From contig NZ_LIUT01000001.1 in the NCBI RefSeq assembly GCF_001277345.1, positions 2,506,203 to 2,570,202 on the forward strand: a stretch of 64,000 nucleotides of DNA, read 5' to 3'. Made by a program: the position numbers and the translations under genes. Below, piece by piece: positions 54,412 through 63,453 of this stretch. The stretch's first letter is position 1, and every line of letters starts with the position of its first letter. Source of the stretch: Paenibacillus solani (GTDB taxonomy: Bacteria; Bacillota; Bacilli; Paenibacillales; Paenibacillaceae). Under the pieces are notes generated by a model that searched no databases, was not told the origin of the DNA, and saw nothing but the letters and a program-made list of their open reading frames with translations.

Positions 54412-55071
54412 TTATGAAAATGTATACGTCCAGAAACGCTCGGTTCCGAAGCGCTGCTCAACTTCCTTGGCTTTCATCTGTTTCTTGCCCATCAACTCGG
54501 CTGCTTGGAACTGAGAGCGATGAGCTTGAATGGAGTTCAGCTTCTGTACCATAAACATGGACACATCTTGGTAAACATCCGGTTTGCCAAGCTCCTGCTC
54601 ACAATTGTTCGAGAACGCCAAGCATTGGACTAACGGTCTGTCCGCTGCGGGCATCTTCTGTATAGTTCGAACGACAGCTGCACCTGTGGCATCATGATCC
54701 GGATGAACGCTGTATCCTGGATAGAACGTGAACACCAAAGACGGTTTTACTTCCTCAATTAACGATGCAATTACGCTATCCAGCCTATCTTGATCCTCAA
54801 ATTCAATCGTTTTATCATGAAATCCAAGCAATCTTAAGTCCTGTATACCGATAGATTTACAAGATTCCTCCAGCTCCGCTTTACGAATGGTCGGCAGTGT
54901 AATTCGGTTCGCAAATGGAGGAATACCCATGTTACGGCCCATCTCTCCAAGTGTTAAACAAGCATAAGTGACATGCGCGCCTTCAACAATATATTTAGCC
55001 AACGTGCCGGATAAACCAAATGCTTCGTCATCCGGATGCGGCAATATAACCAGTATGTTTTGCTCCATATT
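54412..55071 (-). CDS. bshB2: Bacillithiol biosynthesis deacetylase BshB2
   Basis: 219 residues, PIG-L/LmbE zinc deacetylase. Metal and catalytic residues are in ILPHPDDEAFG (about 9-19) and VHPDHDATGAAV (about 130). Removes acetyl from GlcNAc-malate in bacillithiol synthesis; B. subtilis BshB2 (YojG) shares this gene order with yojF. AGGAG lies 8 bases ahead of the ATG at 55071. 18 bases separate it from yojF, one operon. Confidence 0.93.
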   Translation of the reverse strand, partial: NMEQNILVILPHPDDEAFGLSGTLAKYIVEGAHVTYACLTLGEMGRNMGIPPFANRITLPTIRKAELEESCKSIGIQDLRLLGFHDKTIEFEDQDRLDSVIASLIEEVKPSLVFTFYPGYSVHPDHDATGAAVVRTIQKMPAADRPLVQCLAFSNNCEQELGKPDVYQDVSMFMVQKLNSIQAHRSQFQAAELMGKKQMKAKEVEQRFGTERFWTYTFS

Positions 55072-55089
55072 CTCGTCTCCTCCCACTTA

Positions 55090-55434
55090 TTAAAAAGGCT
55101 CCCGGCTCAGCTGTAATGCAACGACCAGCTTGCCCTGATTGTCATGACCCGCCATGATTAGACGGTCCGTATCGGCCTGTTCAAAATGGGTAAGCCCTTC
55201 TGTGTACACCCATCCATGGTTCATCTTCAAGCCCACCCGATAAGGTCCATTACCAGATATGGAACCATGGCTGTAACGAATAATGGCATTCGTTATAAAG
55301 TTAGCAGCAGGATGCTTGGTGCTGTCATAATGTGCTGCATAGGCACCTGTCGTCATCTCAAGATGAATATATAAATCCTGATCCTTCAATTTATCAATCA
55401 TTTGCTGTACTTCTGTTTGATTAATAAGCTCCAT
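55090..55434 (-). CDS. yojF: YojF-family DUF1806 protein
   Basis: About 114 residues; YIHLEMTTGAYAAHYD and VGLKMNHGWVYTEGLTHFE fit the YojF/DUF1806 family, almost always encoded before bshB2. No enzymatic function is known. GGAGGG close to the ATG at 55434 sets the start; the frame's 29 earlier codons are not supported. Confidence 0.87.
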   Translation of the reverse strand: MELINQTEVQQMIDKLKDQDLYIHLEMTTGAYAAHYDSTKHPAANFITNAIIRYSHGSISGNGPYRVGLKMNHGWVYTEGLTHFEQADTDRLIMAGHDNQGKLVVALQLSREPF

Positions 55435-55546
55435 AATTCCCTCCAATGTAAAGAATCTCAACACTATAAGAAGTTGATATGATAATTCTATCATATTTAT
55501 AGGATCAGGACGAAACTGCATATTATTACATTAATGATACTACAAC

Positions 55547-56035
55547 TTACGCAGAAAAAAGGGATGCGTATTCCGGCTGGGCTGCATAGGCACTGAGCTC
55601 ATGTTCAGAGATCACCGTGTAACCTTCCCTGCGCAAAAGAGCCGTTGTTACGCCCGAGCCGGCCATCTTTTTATTATCGAATTCACCGTTGTATATCTTT
55701 GAACTGCCACAAGATGGACTGTCCTCTTTCAATACGATCAGTATGGCTCCAAGATCGCGTGCCGTCCTGAGCGCCTGCTGTGCACCTTCTATATATCTCT
55801 CAGTCACGTCTCTTCCTGACAATTCAACCACTCTGGCATGCCCGGATAGAACATCATCTCCAGTTCCACCAACAATCTCGGCAGGCTCACGCGGAATCGA
55901 AAATCCACCAAGGAGCTCAGGGCATACGGTTACTGCCTTCTGAGCTCTTACAAGCTGTTCGATATTCTTGTCCAGGCAATCTGTACCATTATAACGAACC
56001 TTTAAACCAGCTAAACAAGCACTTACAACAATCAA
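55547..56035 (-). CDS. DUF523 family protein
   Basis: About 162 residues. VSACLAGLKVRYNG at the N-terminus and VLKEDSPSCGSSKIYNGEF with a CPELLGG segment are the conserved Cys-containing DUF523 motifs (YbbK-like; possible thiol or cluster site). Function unknown. The start was placed at the TTG at 56035, behind GAGGTG with 6-base spacing, because family members begin just before VSACL; the frame extends 27 codons upstream to 56116. Confidence 0.8.
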   Translation of the reverse strand: MIVVSACLAGLKVRYNGTDCLDKNIEQLVRAQKAVTVCPELLGGFSIPREPAEIVGGTGDDVLSGHARVVELSGRDVTERYIEGAQQALRTARDLGAILIVLKEDSPSCGSSKIYNGEFDNKKMAGSGVTTALLRREGYTVISEHELSAYAAQPEYASLFSA

Positions 56036-56250
56036 AGATGCCACCTCATATCTATTTGTTCTTACGGAGGGACTGCCCAAGCCACTCGTGCTCATATCAG
56101 CAACATGATCTATCAAACATCAATTGCATGCACCATGGGCATGGCTCCAGTCACCTTCACACGAAGAACAATTGTTCGCGCTTATACTATCATATCCCTC
56201 AAATAAATGGAATCTTTTTCTTGTCGGTCAAGGTTATATTATCAGAAAAA

Positions 56251-56276
56251 AAGCCGCGCTGGTATGCGCGGCTTTC
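56251..56276 (-). terminator. Terminator of the oxidoreductase/AraC operon
   Basis: AAGCCGCGC/GCGCGGCTT followed by a long T-run on the minus strand. Confidence 0.92.
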
Positions 56277-56285
56277 GTATCTATT

Positions 56286-57371
56286 CTATAGATCTGGAAT
56301 ATGGATTTCCACTTCCCTTTTGCTTTGTGAAGAACGGAGGATTCCGTCCAAAATCGCTTGATTTCGAAGCACCTCTTCACCCGGAATGGGAGCGGGCTTG
56401 CCTTCACGCACTGCGCGGACGAAATCCTTGATTTTCTCCTCAAATACGTTAAGCTGATGGTTAATCAGCGGGATAGAACTCTCCGTATGATGTCCTTGTA
56501 TATCGTGGAATAAAGAGATGGATCCTACCTGTCCATCCCAAACGCCGCTCCAAGGGCCCGAACCTGCCGGCGTAATTTTCAAGCCTGCATCGGTCCCGAG
56601 GAACATCGTCGCACCTAAGGTATCCATATGCATAGCCCAGGATGTTTTGAAGTTCAAGACAAGATCACCTTCAAACCGAACGATGGCTACGCCGAAATCC
56701 TCCACATTAAATGATGCGTGCTCCGCATGATATTTGGGATTTGTACCGAAATAGTTCGAAGTATAGGCCGATACCGTTAGAGGTTTGGGATATCCTAGGG
56801 CACTAAGTGCCATATCCAGGGAATAACATCCGATATCCGCCATAGCCCCGGCCCCGGAAATTTCTTGTCGGATAAATGTGCCGCCCGGCATTCCCCGCCG
56901 ACGTCCGCCACCGGTTTCAACATAATAGACTTTGCCAAGCTCACCGTTCTGAACGAAATCTCTAATGATGCCCATATTGGGGTCATAACGCGGCTGGAAG
57001 CCCACATTGAGCATATTCCCGGTCTTCTTTGAGAGCCTGACCATCTCGATCGCTTCATCCAAAGTGACCGACATCGGTTTCTCAAGCATGACGTGTTTAC
57101 CTGCCGACAGCGCATCGATGGTTGTTCTGTAGTGAGCGACGTTTGGTGTACAAATACTGACGCCATCCAGGTCGAGATCCAACAATCGGCGATGATCATC
57201 AAACCCGATCGCTCCCTGCAAACCCCAACGCTCAATAAATTGATCGGCTCTACCAGGTAAAATATCAGCCACGGCGACGATCTGTACATCTTCAATCTTT
57301 TTGTAATATTTAGCGTGTTCCCCCGCAATGCCGCCACTTCCAATGATTCCAATTCGAATGGTTTTGCCCAT
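56286..57371 (-). CDS. Gfo/Idh/MocA-family oxidoreductase
   Basis: 361 residues: N-terminal Rossmann fold (IGIIGSGGIAGEHAKYY, about 5-21), EKPMSVTLDEAIEMV carrying the catalytic-type Lys (about 97), then the GFO C-terminal domain. Oxidises or reduces a sugar or polyol with NAD(P). GGGGAG precedes the ATG. Third gene of an operon with an AraC regulator (14 bases upstream) and a second oxidoreductase. Confidence 0.9.
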   Translation of the reverse strand: MGKTIRIGIIGSGGIAGEHAKYYKKIEDVQIVAVADILPGRADQFIERWGLQGAIGFDDHRRLLDLDLDGVSICTPNVAHYRTTIDALSAGKHVMLEKPMSVTLDEAIEMVRLSKKTGNMLNVGFQPRYDPNMGIIRDFVQNGELGKVYYVETGGGRRRGMPGGTFIRQEISGAGAMADIGCYSLDMALSALGYPKPLTVSAYTSNYFGTNPKYHAEHASFNVEDFGVAIVRFEGDLVLNFKTSWAMHMDTLGATMFLGTDAGLKITPAGSGPWSGVWDGQVGSISLFHDIQGHHTESSIPLINHQLNVFEEKIKDFVRAVREGKPAPIPGEEVLRNQAILDGILRSSQSKREVEIHIPDL

Positions 57372-57385
57372 GGCTGATACTCCCC

Positions 57386-58333
57386 CTACACTTTCACATT
57401 CTTTGCACGATATGTTGATGGTGTATATCCATATCGTTTACGAAATACAGTATGCAGATAACTGCCGCTTGAGAATCCCTCATGCATGGCGATTTTATCG
57501 ATCGACCATGTGGTCTCGAGCAGTTTCCGGCAGACCGCTTCAAGTCGCACATGCTCAAGGATTTCACTGAACGAATGTCCGTCCGACTGTTCCTTAAATA
57601 TGCGCTGCAGCTGCCTTGAGCTGATATGCAGCTTCTCGGCGACGTCATCCAGCACGATCTCACCCGATGAATTCGCATAAATATATTCCAGCGCCAGTTG
57701 ATAACGGTAAGCCTTCATATCTCTTGAGGGTAATTCGGCCTCCGTTGGCTCGGATTCATATGCACGTACTGCACGCAGCAATATCTGGATAATGCACTGC
57801 TTGATTGTGGTGTACAGACCCGGATACCTCTCCTGAGAAGCTTGATAAGCCTCAAGAAAATAAGGCATCGCACGATGGATATCCATCGTTGGCTTCAGAG
57901 GCATCCCCCGCAGCTTCTCCATGCAATCATCAGCTTCAGTAATTTCCCATGGGTCCGACACCGGCCGTGCCTGACTGGTCTCATTAGCTACCTCTTCAAG
58001 CGGAATGATGTCCACATGCAGACACAACTCATCCATCGCTTCAGTTTGATCAGCCTCCTGATAATGAAGCACATTCGGACCCGTGAGATAGAACATGCCT
58101 TCACGCAGAGCATACGGCTGCTCGTCCATAATAACCGTTCCTTTGCCGCGTGGTATGAAATGAAATTCATACTCTGCATGTTTATGGAAGGACACGATCT
58201 TTCCGGGCGGGAAGGTCGTGAGATGGAACCGAAGAACCCGGATCTCGTAGCGACCCCAATATACCTTCAAATCAAGTCGTTCCAAAGCATCCTGCCGGTC
58301 TTTCATTCGTTCATACGAAAAGTGATTATTCAT
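57386..58333 (-). CDS. AraC-family transcriptional regulator with cupin sensor
   Basis: 315 residues: N-terminal cupin-like AraC binding domain (about 30-110: HKHAEYEFHFIPRGKGTV) and a C-terminal AraC helix-turn-helix (about 210-312: VAEKLHISSRQLQRIFKEQ, HTVFRKRYGYTPSTYR). Probably senses a sugar and controls its own operon with the two flanking oxidoreductases (22 bases from the upstream gene, 14 from the downstream one). Confidence 0.9.
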   Translation of the reverse strand: MNNHFSYERMKDRQDALERLDLKVYWGRYEIRVLRFHLTTFPPGKIVSFHKHAEYEFHFIPRGKGTVIMDEQPYALREGMFYLTGPNVLHYQEADQTEAMDELCLHVDIIPLEEVANETSQARPVSDPWEITEADDCMEKLRGMPLKPTMDIHRAMPYFLEAYQASQERYPGLYTTIKQCIIQILLRAVRAYESEPTEAELPSRDMKAYRYQLALEYIYANSSGEIVLDDVAEKLHISSRQLQRIFKEQSDGHSFSEILEHVRLEAVCRKLLETTWSIDKIAMHEGFSSGSYLHTVFRKRYGYTPSTYRAKNVKV

Positions 58334-58355
58334 ATGGCAGTATCATCCCTAATTC

Positions 58356-59357
58356 TTATCCCTGCAATTCATCCAGTCGTACCGCACGATGCTCCTTAGC
58401 AGAACGGTTGGATGCCTCCATCAGTTTGGTTAACTCAACCGCATAAGCGATATTCTCTTCTGCCAATGTACCTTCTTGAATATGTGTCACCCATTGTTCA
58501 AAAGCACTTGCACGGTTAGCAGGAACCGGCAGTTCCACCCACTTGTTCGAATACTCTTCTTTCTTCGTTGTACGAATCAGAAGCTTTTCGTCCGGAGTTC
58601 CATACAGAATCGTTCCGTCTGTTCCATGAATTTCGATTGTAAAAGGCGAGAAGCTGTTCACAAAACCGGCCTCTACCACACCCACAGCACCTGAAGCCGT
58701 GGAGAGAGTAGCTACCGCGTTGTCCTCAACCTCTTTACCCGTAATGTATCCGAAATTGGCATGAACATCGACCGCTTCCTCACCAAGGAACAGGCGTGCC
58801 AAATACATCGGATGACATCCAAGGTCAATCAACGCTCCCCCTCGGCATTCCTCCAAGCTGTAAAAATGCTCAGGCAGCCAGCCGGCTGTTGCTCCATTAT
58901 GAGATAAACGTACCCGGACAAGCGTTACAGTGCCCAGTAATCCTTCTTCCAATACCTTGCGAATTGCCAATGTATAGCCGTCGTTCAGACGCGGCAGCGA
59001 AACCGTTAATTTAACCTGATTCTCATCCACAGCATGGATGATGTCATTGACCTCTTCCAGGGTAGCAGCAATTACTTTTTCCGTGAAAATATGTTTACCT
59101 GCCGCAGCAGCTTTCATCATCACTTCTCTATGCATCGATGTGGGAGCATCTACGATCACAGCATCGATATCGTCGCTTTGCAGCATTTCATCCAAAGATT
59201 CATAAAAAGTTACGCCCTGCTTCTCAGCAGCTTCTCTTCCGCGCTCAGGATTCTCATCCCATACCGCTACGATTTGAGTATCTGGATGCTCCTGCGCTTG
59301 TTTCGTATAATCCCATGCATGCACATGCCAATAACTAATTTTACCGATTCTAATCAT
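58356..59357 (-). CDS. Gfo/Idh/MocA-family oxidoreductase
   Basis: 333 residues: opens MIRIGKISYWHVHAWDY, with the nucleotide fold altered from the usual GxGxxG to a His-rich turn; FTEKVIAATLEEVND carries the family EK motif (about 93). Similar proteins occur with sugar-catabolic clusters in Paenibacillus-type bacteria. GAGGTG sets the start at 59357; the frame opens 13 codons earlier. First gene of the three-gene operon. Confidence 0.87.
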   Translation of the reverse strand: MIRIGKISYWHVHAWDYTKQAQEHPDTQIVAVWDENPERGREAAEKQGVTFYESLDEMLQSDDIDAVIVDAPTSMHREVMMKAAAAGKHIFTEKVIAATLEEVNDIIHAVDENQVKLTVSLPRLNDGYTLAIRKVLEEGLLGTVTLVRVRLSHNGATAGWLPEHFYSLEECRGGALIDLGCHPMYLARLFLGEEAVDVHANFGYITGKEVEDNAVATLSTASGAVGVVEAGFVNSFSPFTIEIHGTDGTILYGTPDEKLLIRTTKKEEYSNKWVELPVPANRASAFEQWVTHIQEGTLAEENIAYAVELTKLMEASNRSAKEHRAVRLDELQG

Positions 59358-59477
59358 TGTGGTCACCTCAGTATCTAATATTAAGACATCATGCAATTAA
59401 TCTATCATACGAATCGCCCGATTCCCAGTGTAAGATTGCGACAACCAAGTTAGATATTACGACATCCGAAACTGTAT

Positions 59478-59502
59478 AAAAAAACTCCGCCACTAGGCGG
59501 AG
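59478..59502 (-). terminator. Terminator of the glycosyltransferase gene
   Basis: CTCCGCC-tagt-GGCGGAG followed by TTTTTTT on the minus strand. Confidence 0.92.
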
Positions 59503-59597
59503 CAGTAAACTCATTATGAGGGTGCCCATACAGCATGAAATCGAAAACAATTCAATGAAAAATATGCCTTATGTTATGCCGTTAATCATCTGCATAT

Positions 59598-60821
59598 TTA
59601 GTAATGATTGTGAGACTCGTTAGCATAAACTTCCCTGTTAAGCACCTCATATGGCACCGGATTCATATCAGCCCACTCTCGCGAAGGGCGGTAATTCTGC
59701 TGAATATCCATTAATCTTGTCAGAACCGATCGCGCCGAATCCTTATGCGTGTTTATAGCCGCTCTTCGCTTCATCTCTTGCAAAATGGAGGGACTCGTCA
59801 TTAAAGTCAATAATTGATGCTGCAGTTCTCCTGCCATCGCTTGCCGTGCCACGCCAATGCCAACCAGATAGTCTGCGTTATCCTGCTCTTGGCCCGGCAA
59901 TGGTTTAACCAGCAGCATGGGGCACTTCATCGTCAACGCCTCGGAAATCGTAAGTCCTCCCGGCTTTGTCACCATCAAATCGGCCATCGCCATCAATTCA
60001 TGCATACTGTCCACATAACCCATGACCGTAATTTGTGGATGATCGGCGAAATCCTCCAGCAGGGTTTGATATAACTTCATATTGCGACCGCATACAACCA
60101 TAAAACGAACATGATGAGGATATATCCTTGATTTCATAAGCTCGATAATTTCTTTATCGATCATCCCTTCCCCGCCGCCCATAATCAGGACTACCTGCTC
60201 GGATGTCTTCAAGCCATAATACGCCCGAAGCCGATCCTGATCTACTGGTTGACTATAAAGCGGATGGACGGGAATACCGGTCATGGATATTTTGGCGCTT
60301 GGTACGCCTTTGCGTTCCAACGCTGATTGTACCCGCTCAGAACCCACCATATAATAATCCGTATGCGAATGAATCCAGTAACTGTGATCTGTGTGATCCG
60401 TCATCACGGTAACTGTCGGTACATCTGTGTACCCCATCGCCTTCAATAGGGACATCCCCGCCGCTGCCGGAGGAAACGTACTAACCACGACAGCCGGCTT
60501 CTCCGCCTCCAGCATCGTTCCCAATTTATGCAGACTAAAGGTGCTGAAACGTTTCAGCATATGGATTAGCGCGTTTTCTTCACGAGTTTTTTGAAAAAGA
60601 TATCCGTAAACAGATGGAAAATGCTTCATCCACTGCACAAAGAAAAACTGTCCGGCCACATGCAGCCGTGGATGAGTTAATTCCATGTAATCAATAACTT
60701 TAACGCGCAGATGAGGGTAGTTTCTTTTTGCGGATTCCATAATGGCCTTTGATGCCTGGTTATGACCCTCTCCCAGACTTCCGGTTAATACGATGATTTT
60801 TTGCTCATTCATGGATCTCAT
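59598..60821 (-). CDS. MGDG-synthase-like diacylglycerol glycosyltransferase
   Basis: 407 residues, GT28/GT-B: IIVLTGSLGEGHNQASKAI is the MGDG-synthase N-terminal motif, FPPAAAGMSL and TDHTDHSYWIH follow, and VTKPGGLTISEAL (about 293-305) is the nucleotide-sugar site. Probably adds glucose or galactose to diacylglycerol, like UgtP, at the membrane face. GGAG lies 8 bases ahead of the ATG. 80 bases behind the VTT-domain gene, possibly one operon. Confidence 0.88.
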   Translation of the reverse strand: MRSMNEQKIIVLTGSLGEGHNQASKAIMESAKRNYPHLRVKVIDYMELTHPRLHVAGQFFFVQWMKHFPSVYGYLFQKTREENALIHMLKRFSTFSLHKLGTMLEAEKPAVVVSTFPPAAAGMSLLKAMGYTDVPTVTVMTDHTDHSYWIHSHTDYYMVGSERVQSALERKGVPSAKISMTGIPVHPLYSQPVDQDRLRAYYGLKTSEQVVLIMGGGEGMIDKEIIELMKSRIYPHHVRFMVVCGRNMKLYQTLLEDFADHPQITVMGYVDSMHELMAMADLMVTKPGGLTISEALTMKCPMLLVKPLPGQEQDNADYLVGIGVARQAMAGELQHQLLTLMTSPSILQEMKRRAAINTHKDSARSVLTRLMDIQQNYRPSREWADMNPVPYEVLNREVYANESHNHY

Positions 60822-60901
60822 GGATATTACTCCTTATCTAACGTTATATGATAATTGCAATCAAAGGGGATACCCGAAGATCGCTCTTCGCGCTTCCTTA
60901 A

Positions 60902-61522
60902 TCATTCATTCTTACCTGTCGTAAGGTTCATTGAATCCTCTTGTCCTTGCATGATTTGGGTATCCGAACGTTTTTTCTTACGGTTCTTGACGTAGCGTAC
61001 GGTTAGCCAAATACCCCCAATCAGAGCACCAACGGACAGAAGTATAATGGTTAACACACTGTCCACCATATTCTCAGCTGCACGGCCATACACGTAGAAC
61101 AGCACACCCACAGTATAAAACTTCACGGCACGTCCGAGAGCTGCATAACTGAGAAGCTTCCATAAGGGATAACTCATACAACCGGATAATATGGTGAAAA
61201 TTTTGAAGGGTATCGGTGTAAATGCACCGACTAGAATTGCAGCTTCGCCATGCTTGGTGAATAAGGCGGTAGCAGAATCATACCATTTTCGCTTCATGAT
61301 CTTGTTTAATACCAGGCTGCCGGAAGCTCTGCCAATTCCATATCCGATTGGCGTTCCGATCAAGCACCCGACAAAACCGATTGAGGCTAGCCAGATCGCA
61401 CGATCCGGACTCAATGCACTTAAAGAAAGCTGCGAGAACAACGCTGGAATCGGAAAAATAATCGCATCGATCATGGCATGAATGAATAATCCGATATCGC
61501 CTAAGTTACGTAAAAAATCCAT
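60902..61522 (-). CDS. VTT/SNARE-associated (DedA-like, YqaA type) membrane protein
   Basis: 206 residues with 4-5 hydrophobic segments. GFVGCLIGTPIGYGIGRASGS and FTPIPFKIFTILSGCM are the re-entrant VTT-domain motifs (the latter holds the family Pro-rich F-TPxPxK-F pattern). Related proteins are lipid scramblases or membrane-homeostasis factors. The tail is basic and cytosolic. Confidence 0.85.
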   Translation of the reverse strand: MDFLRNLGDIGLFIHAMIDAIIFPIPALFSQLSLSALSPDRAIWLASIGFVGCLIGTPIGYGIGRASGSLVLNKIMKRKWYDSATALFTKHGEAAILVGAFTPIPFKIFTILSGCMSYPLWKLLSYAALGRAVKFYTVGVLFYVYGRAAENMVDSVLTIILLSVGALIGGIWLTVRYVKNRKKKRSDTQIMQGQEDSMNLTTGKNE

Positions 61523-61798
61523 CCGGGCTGTTCTCCTATGCTTGGCTGCCGATCAAGCAGCACGTATATTGCGTGACCCCGCTAATCAATCTCAAGTTCG
61601 AACTCATTCGATCCATTCCTCTCTCGTACCATGTTAATGTAAGGATATCATGTTTGAAAAAGGATGCCTTCCGTCTTCAGACGAAATTGAACCTAGACTT
61701 AGGTCTAGATACTAATAGTAGATCTAATATAGTAGATATAGTATAAACGAGTTGTATGATCAAAAAGTTGGGTTTATAACCTTAAGACTCAAATAAAA
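61523..61798 (-). promoter_or_regulatory. Non-coding region with repeated AT-rich elements
   Basis: No gene seen here. It contains CTAGAC-ttag-GTCTAG (61693-61708) and three spaced ATAGTA repeats: ATAGTAGAT at 61715-61723 and 61729-61737, ATAGTAT at 61738-61744. This is upstream of the VTT-domain gene and may be its control region. Confidence 0.4.
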
Positions 61799-61830
61799 AA
61801 ACAGTTTAGCCGCAATACGCGGCCAAACTG
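61796..61830 (-). terminator. Terminator of the HAD gene
   Basis: CAGTTTGGCCGC/GCGGCTAAACTG (one mismatch) followed by TTTTTTTATTT on the minus strand. Confidence 0.9.
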
Positions 61831-61850
61831 CCAAAATTCAGTCTTCTTAA

Positions 61851-62498
61851 CTATTCAAATTCACAAATCCCCGGAACTTCCCGGATCGACTTCACGACAT
61901 AATCAGCTTGCGACAAATCCTGATTGCCCGAGTTCGGGTTTACAAAGCCAATGCATTTCATTCCGGCTGCCTTTGCTGCTGCGACGCCATGCCGGGCATC
62001 CTCCAGCACCATGCAGTGCTCGGGTTTCACACCTAACATTTCCGCAGCTTTAAGGTATACATCCGGTGCTGGTTTTCCTCTATCCACCTCTTCACCGCTC
62101 ACTACGCATTCGAACTGATCCAGGAGATTGAACTTGCGCAATACGGCCGTAATAAATACGGGTGGCGATGATGATGCAATCGCAACTGGGATTTGACGCG
62201 CTTTGAGCTCCGCCAAAAGTTCGTGGATGCCGTCAATCGGCTCCATTTCCCTTGCGGTGAGCATTTCTATTTTATTGGACAATTGATACTCAATAATTTC
62301 GGCAACCGATTGGGTAAGCTGATATTCATTTTTAATGACTGCCCACATCTCAGGATTGGTCATGCCTACATACTTCTCCAGATCTTCATGAGTAATGGCT
62401 GACCCAAAGTCGTTCATCACCTGAATATCCACTTCAAAATGCAGCGGCTCACTGTCAATAATGACGCCATCCATATCAAAGATAAATGCCTGTATCAT
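61851..62498 (-). CDS. HAD-superfamily hydrolase (beta-phosphoglucomutase-like)
   Basis: 215 residues. Motif I FDMDGVIIDSEP (Asp8, Asp10), motif II IASSS, motif III K in DRGKPAPDVYL, motif IV LEDARHGV; helical cap after motif I. Family members are small sugar-phosphate phosphatases or mutases (YhcW/PgmB-like). Substrate unknown. Close behind a 53-residue zinc-ribbon gene. Confidence 0.9.
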   Translation of the reverse strand: MIQAFIFDMDGVIIDSEPLHFEVDIQVMNDFGSAITHEDLEKYVGMTNPEMWAVIKNEYQLTQSVAEIIEYQLSNKIEMLTAREMEPIDGIHELLAELKARQIPVAIASSSPPVFITAVLRKFNLLDQFECVVSGEEVDRGKPAPDVYLKAAEMLGVKPEHCMVLEDARHGVAAAKAAGMKCIGFVNPNSGNQDLSQADYVVKSIREVPGICEFE

Positions 62499-62527
62499 GT
62501 TTCATTCTCCTATTCTGCAATATGATG

Positions 62528-62689
62528 TTAACGCCAGATGATATCTAACACCGTTCCGAGCACACCGGATTTATGGCCTCTAAGCACATCGGGATTGAAT
62601 ACTTCCACGAACCCGCACTGAGTGCAGGATACGAAGAGATAATGGTGATAATCGATATCAAAGATTTTGCTTAACCCCGTGCCGCTCAT
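62528..62689 (-). CDS. Short zinc-ribbon-like protein (53 aa)
   Basis: 53 residues, found by eye: MSGTGLSKIFDIDYHHYLFV, then SCTQCGFVEVFN. AGGAGG lies 7 bases ahead of the ATG at 62689. The GTGLSK-FDI and SC-xx-CG pattern resembles the second half of COG3478/YpzJ-type zinc-ribbon proteins, whose first CxxC is missing here because a stop lies four codons upstream. With one CxxC it may bind zinc as a dimer or be a degenerate copy. Confidence 0.72.
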   Translation of the reverse strand: MSGTGLSKIFDIDYHHYLFVSCTQCGFVEVFNPDVLRGHKSGVLGTVLDIIWR

Positions 62690-62754
62690 GCTGACCTCCT
62701 AACCTTCCCCCCGATTATGTATCCATCAGCATGTCCTGTTTCTCCCCTACGTTA

Positions 62755-63453
62755 TCATTCCGATGAAATGATATCACGCAGCTCTCCAAGCGTATGAATC
62801 TCATACTTGGGCTTAATGGACGTCGGATTTGGCTTGCGCTGCGGGTTATACCAGCAAGTATCAAGCCCGTAACGAATGCCTCCTAGTATATCTGAAGTTA
62901 ATGAGTCGCCAACAATGAGTACATCCTTCTTCTCAGGGGAATTCAGCTTGTCAAACGCATAATCAAAAATGCCTTCGTGAGGCTTTTGTGACCCGGCATC
63001 TTCTGAGACGATAATACATTCAAAGGAATCACAGAGCGGCGACCTGCTGATTCGGTTAAATTGCACTTCCTTGATTCCATTCGTGATGATGGCCATTCGT
63101 TGTCCGCGTTCGGCCAGTTGCCTGCAAATCTCTTCTGCCCCTTCCGTCAGAAAGGAGCCTTGTCCTAAATACTTTATGTAGGCATTGCTGAAACCTTCAG
63201 CGTCCAAAGCACATTGGATGCTGTGTTCGGCGAGCAGCCGCTCAAACCTGGCCGTACGCAATTCACTTTGCGTAACGCTCCCCTGCTCAAATTCGTTCCA
63301 CAGCTTCTGGTTAATGCTTCGGTAACTGTCGACGATAGCATCTGTGCATTCCTGATCTATCTCGCCAAATACCCCAGATAGTGCGAATGCCTCCGCTTTG
63401 GCATAGTCGTATAACGTGTCATCCGCATCAAATAATATGACCTTATATCGCAA
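62755..63453 (-). CDS. HAD-superfamily phosphatase (YjjG/YfnB-like)
   Basis: 232 residues: motif I LFDADDTLYDY (about 8-18), motif II IITNG, motif III K in SEDAGSQKPHEGIFDYAF, motif IV VGDSLTSDILGG. YjjG-type enzymes dephosphorylate non-canonical pyrimidine nucleotides; that substrate is inferred. The start is TTG at 63453 with AAGGAGG 7 bases upstream. The site lies inside the end of the GNAT remnant. Confidence 0.9.
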   Translation of the reverse strand: MRYKVILFDADDTLYDYAKAEAFALSGVFGEIDQECTDAIVDSYRSINQKLWNEFEQGSVTQSELRTARFERLLAEHSIQCALDAEGFSNAYIKYLGQGSFLTEGAEEICRQLAERGQRMAIITNGIKEVQFNRISRSPLCDSFECIIVSEDAGSQKPHEGIFDYAFDKLNSPEKKDVLIVGDSLTSDILGGIRYGLDTCWYNPQRKPNPTSIKPKYEIHTLGELRDIISSE

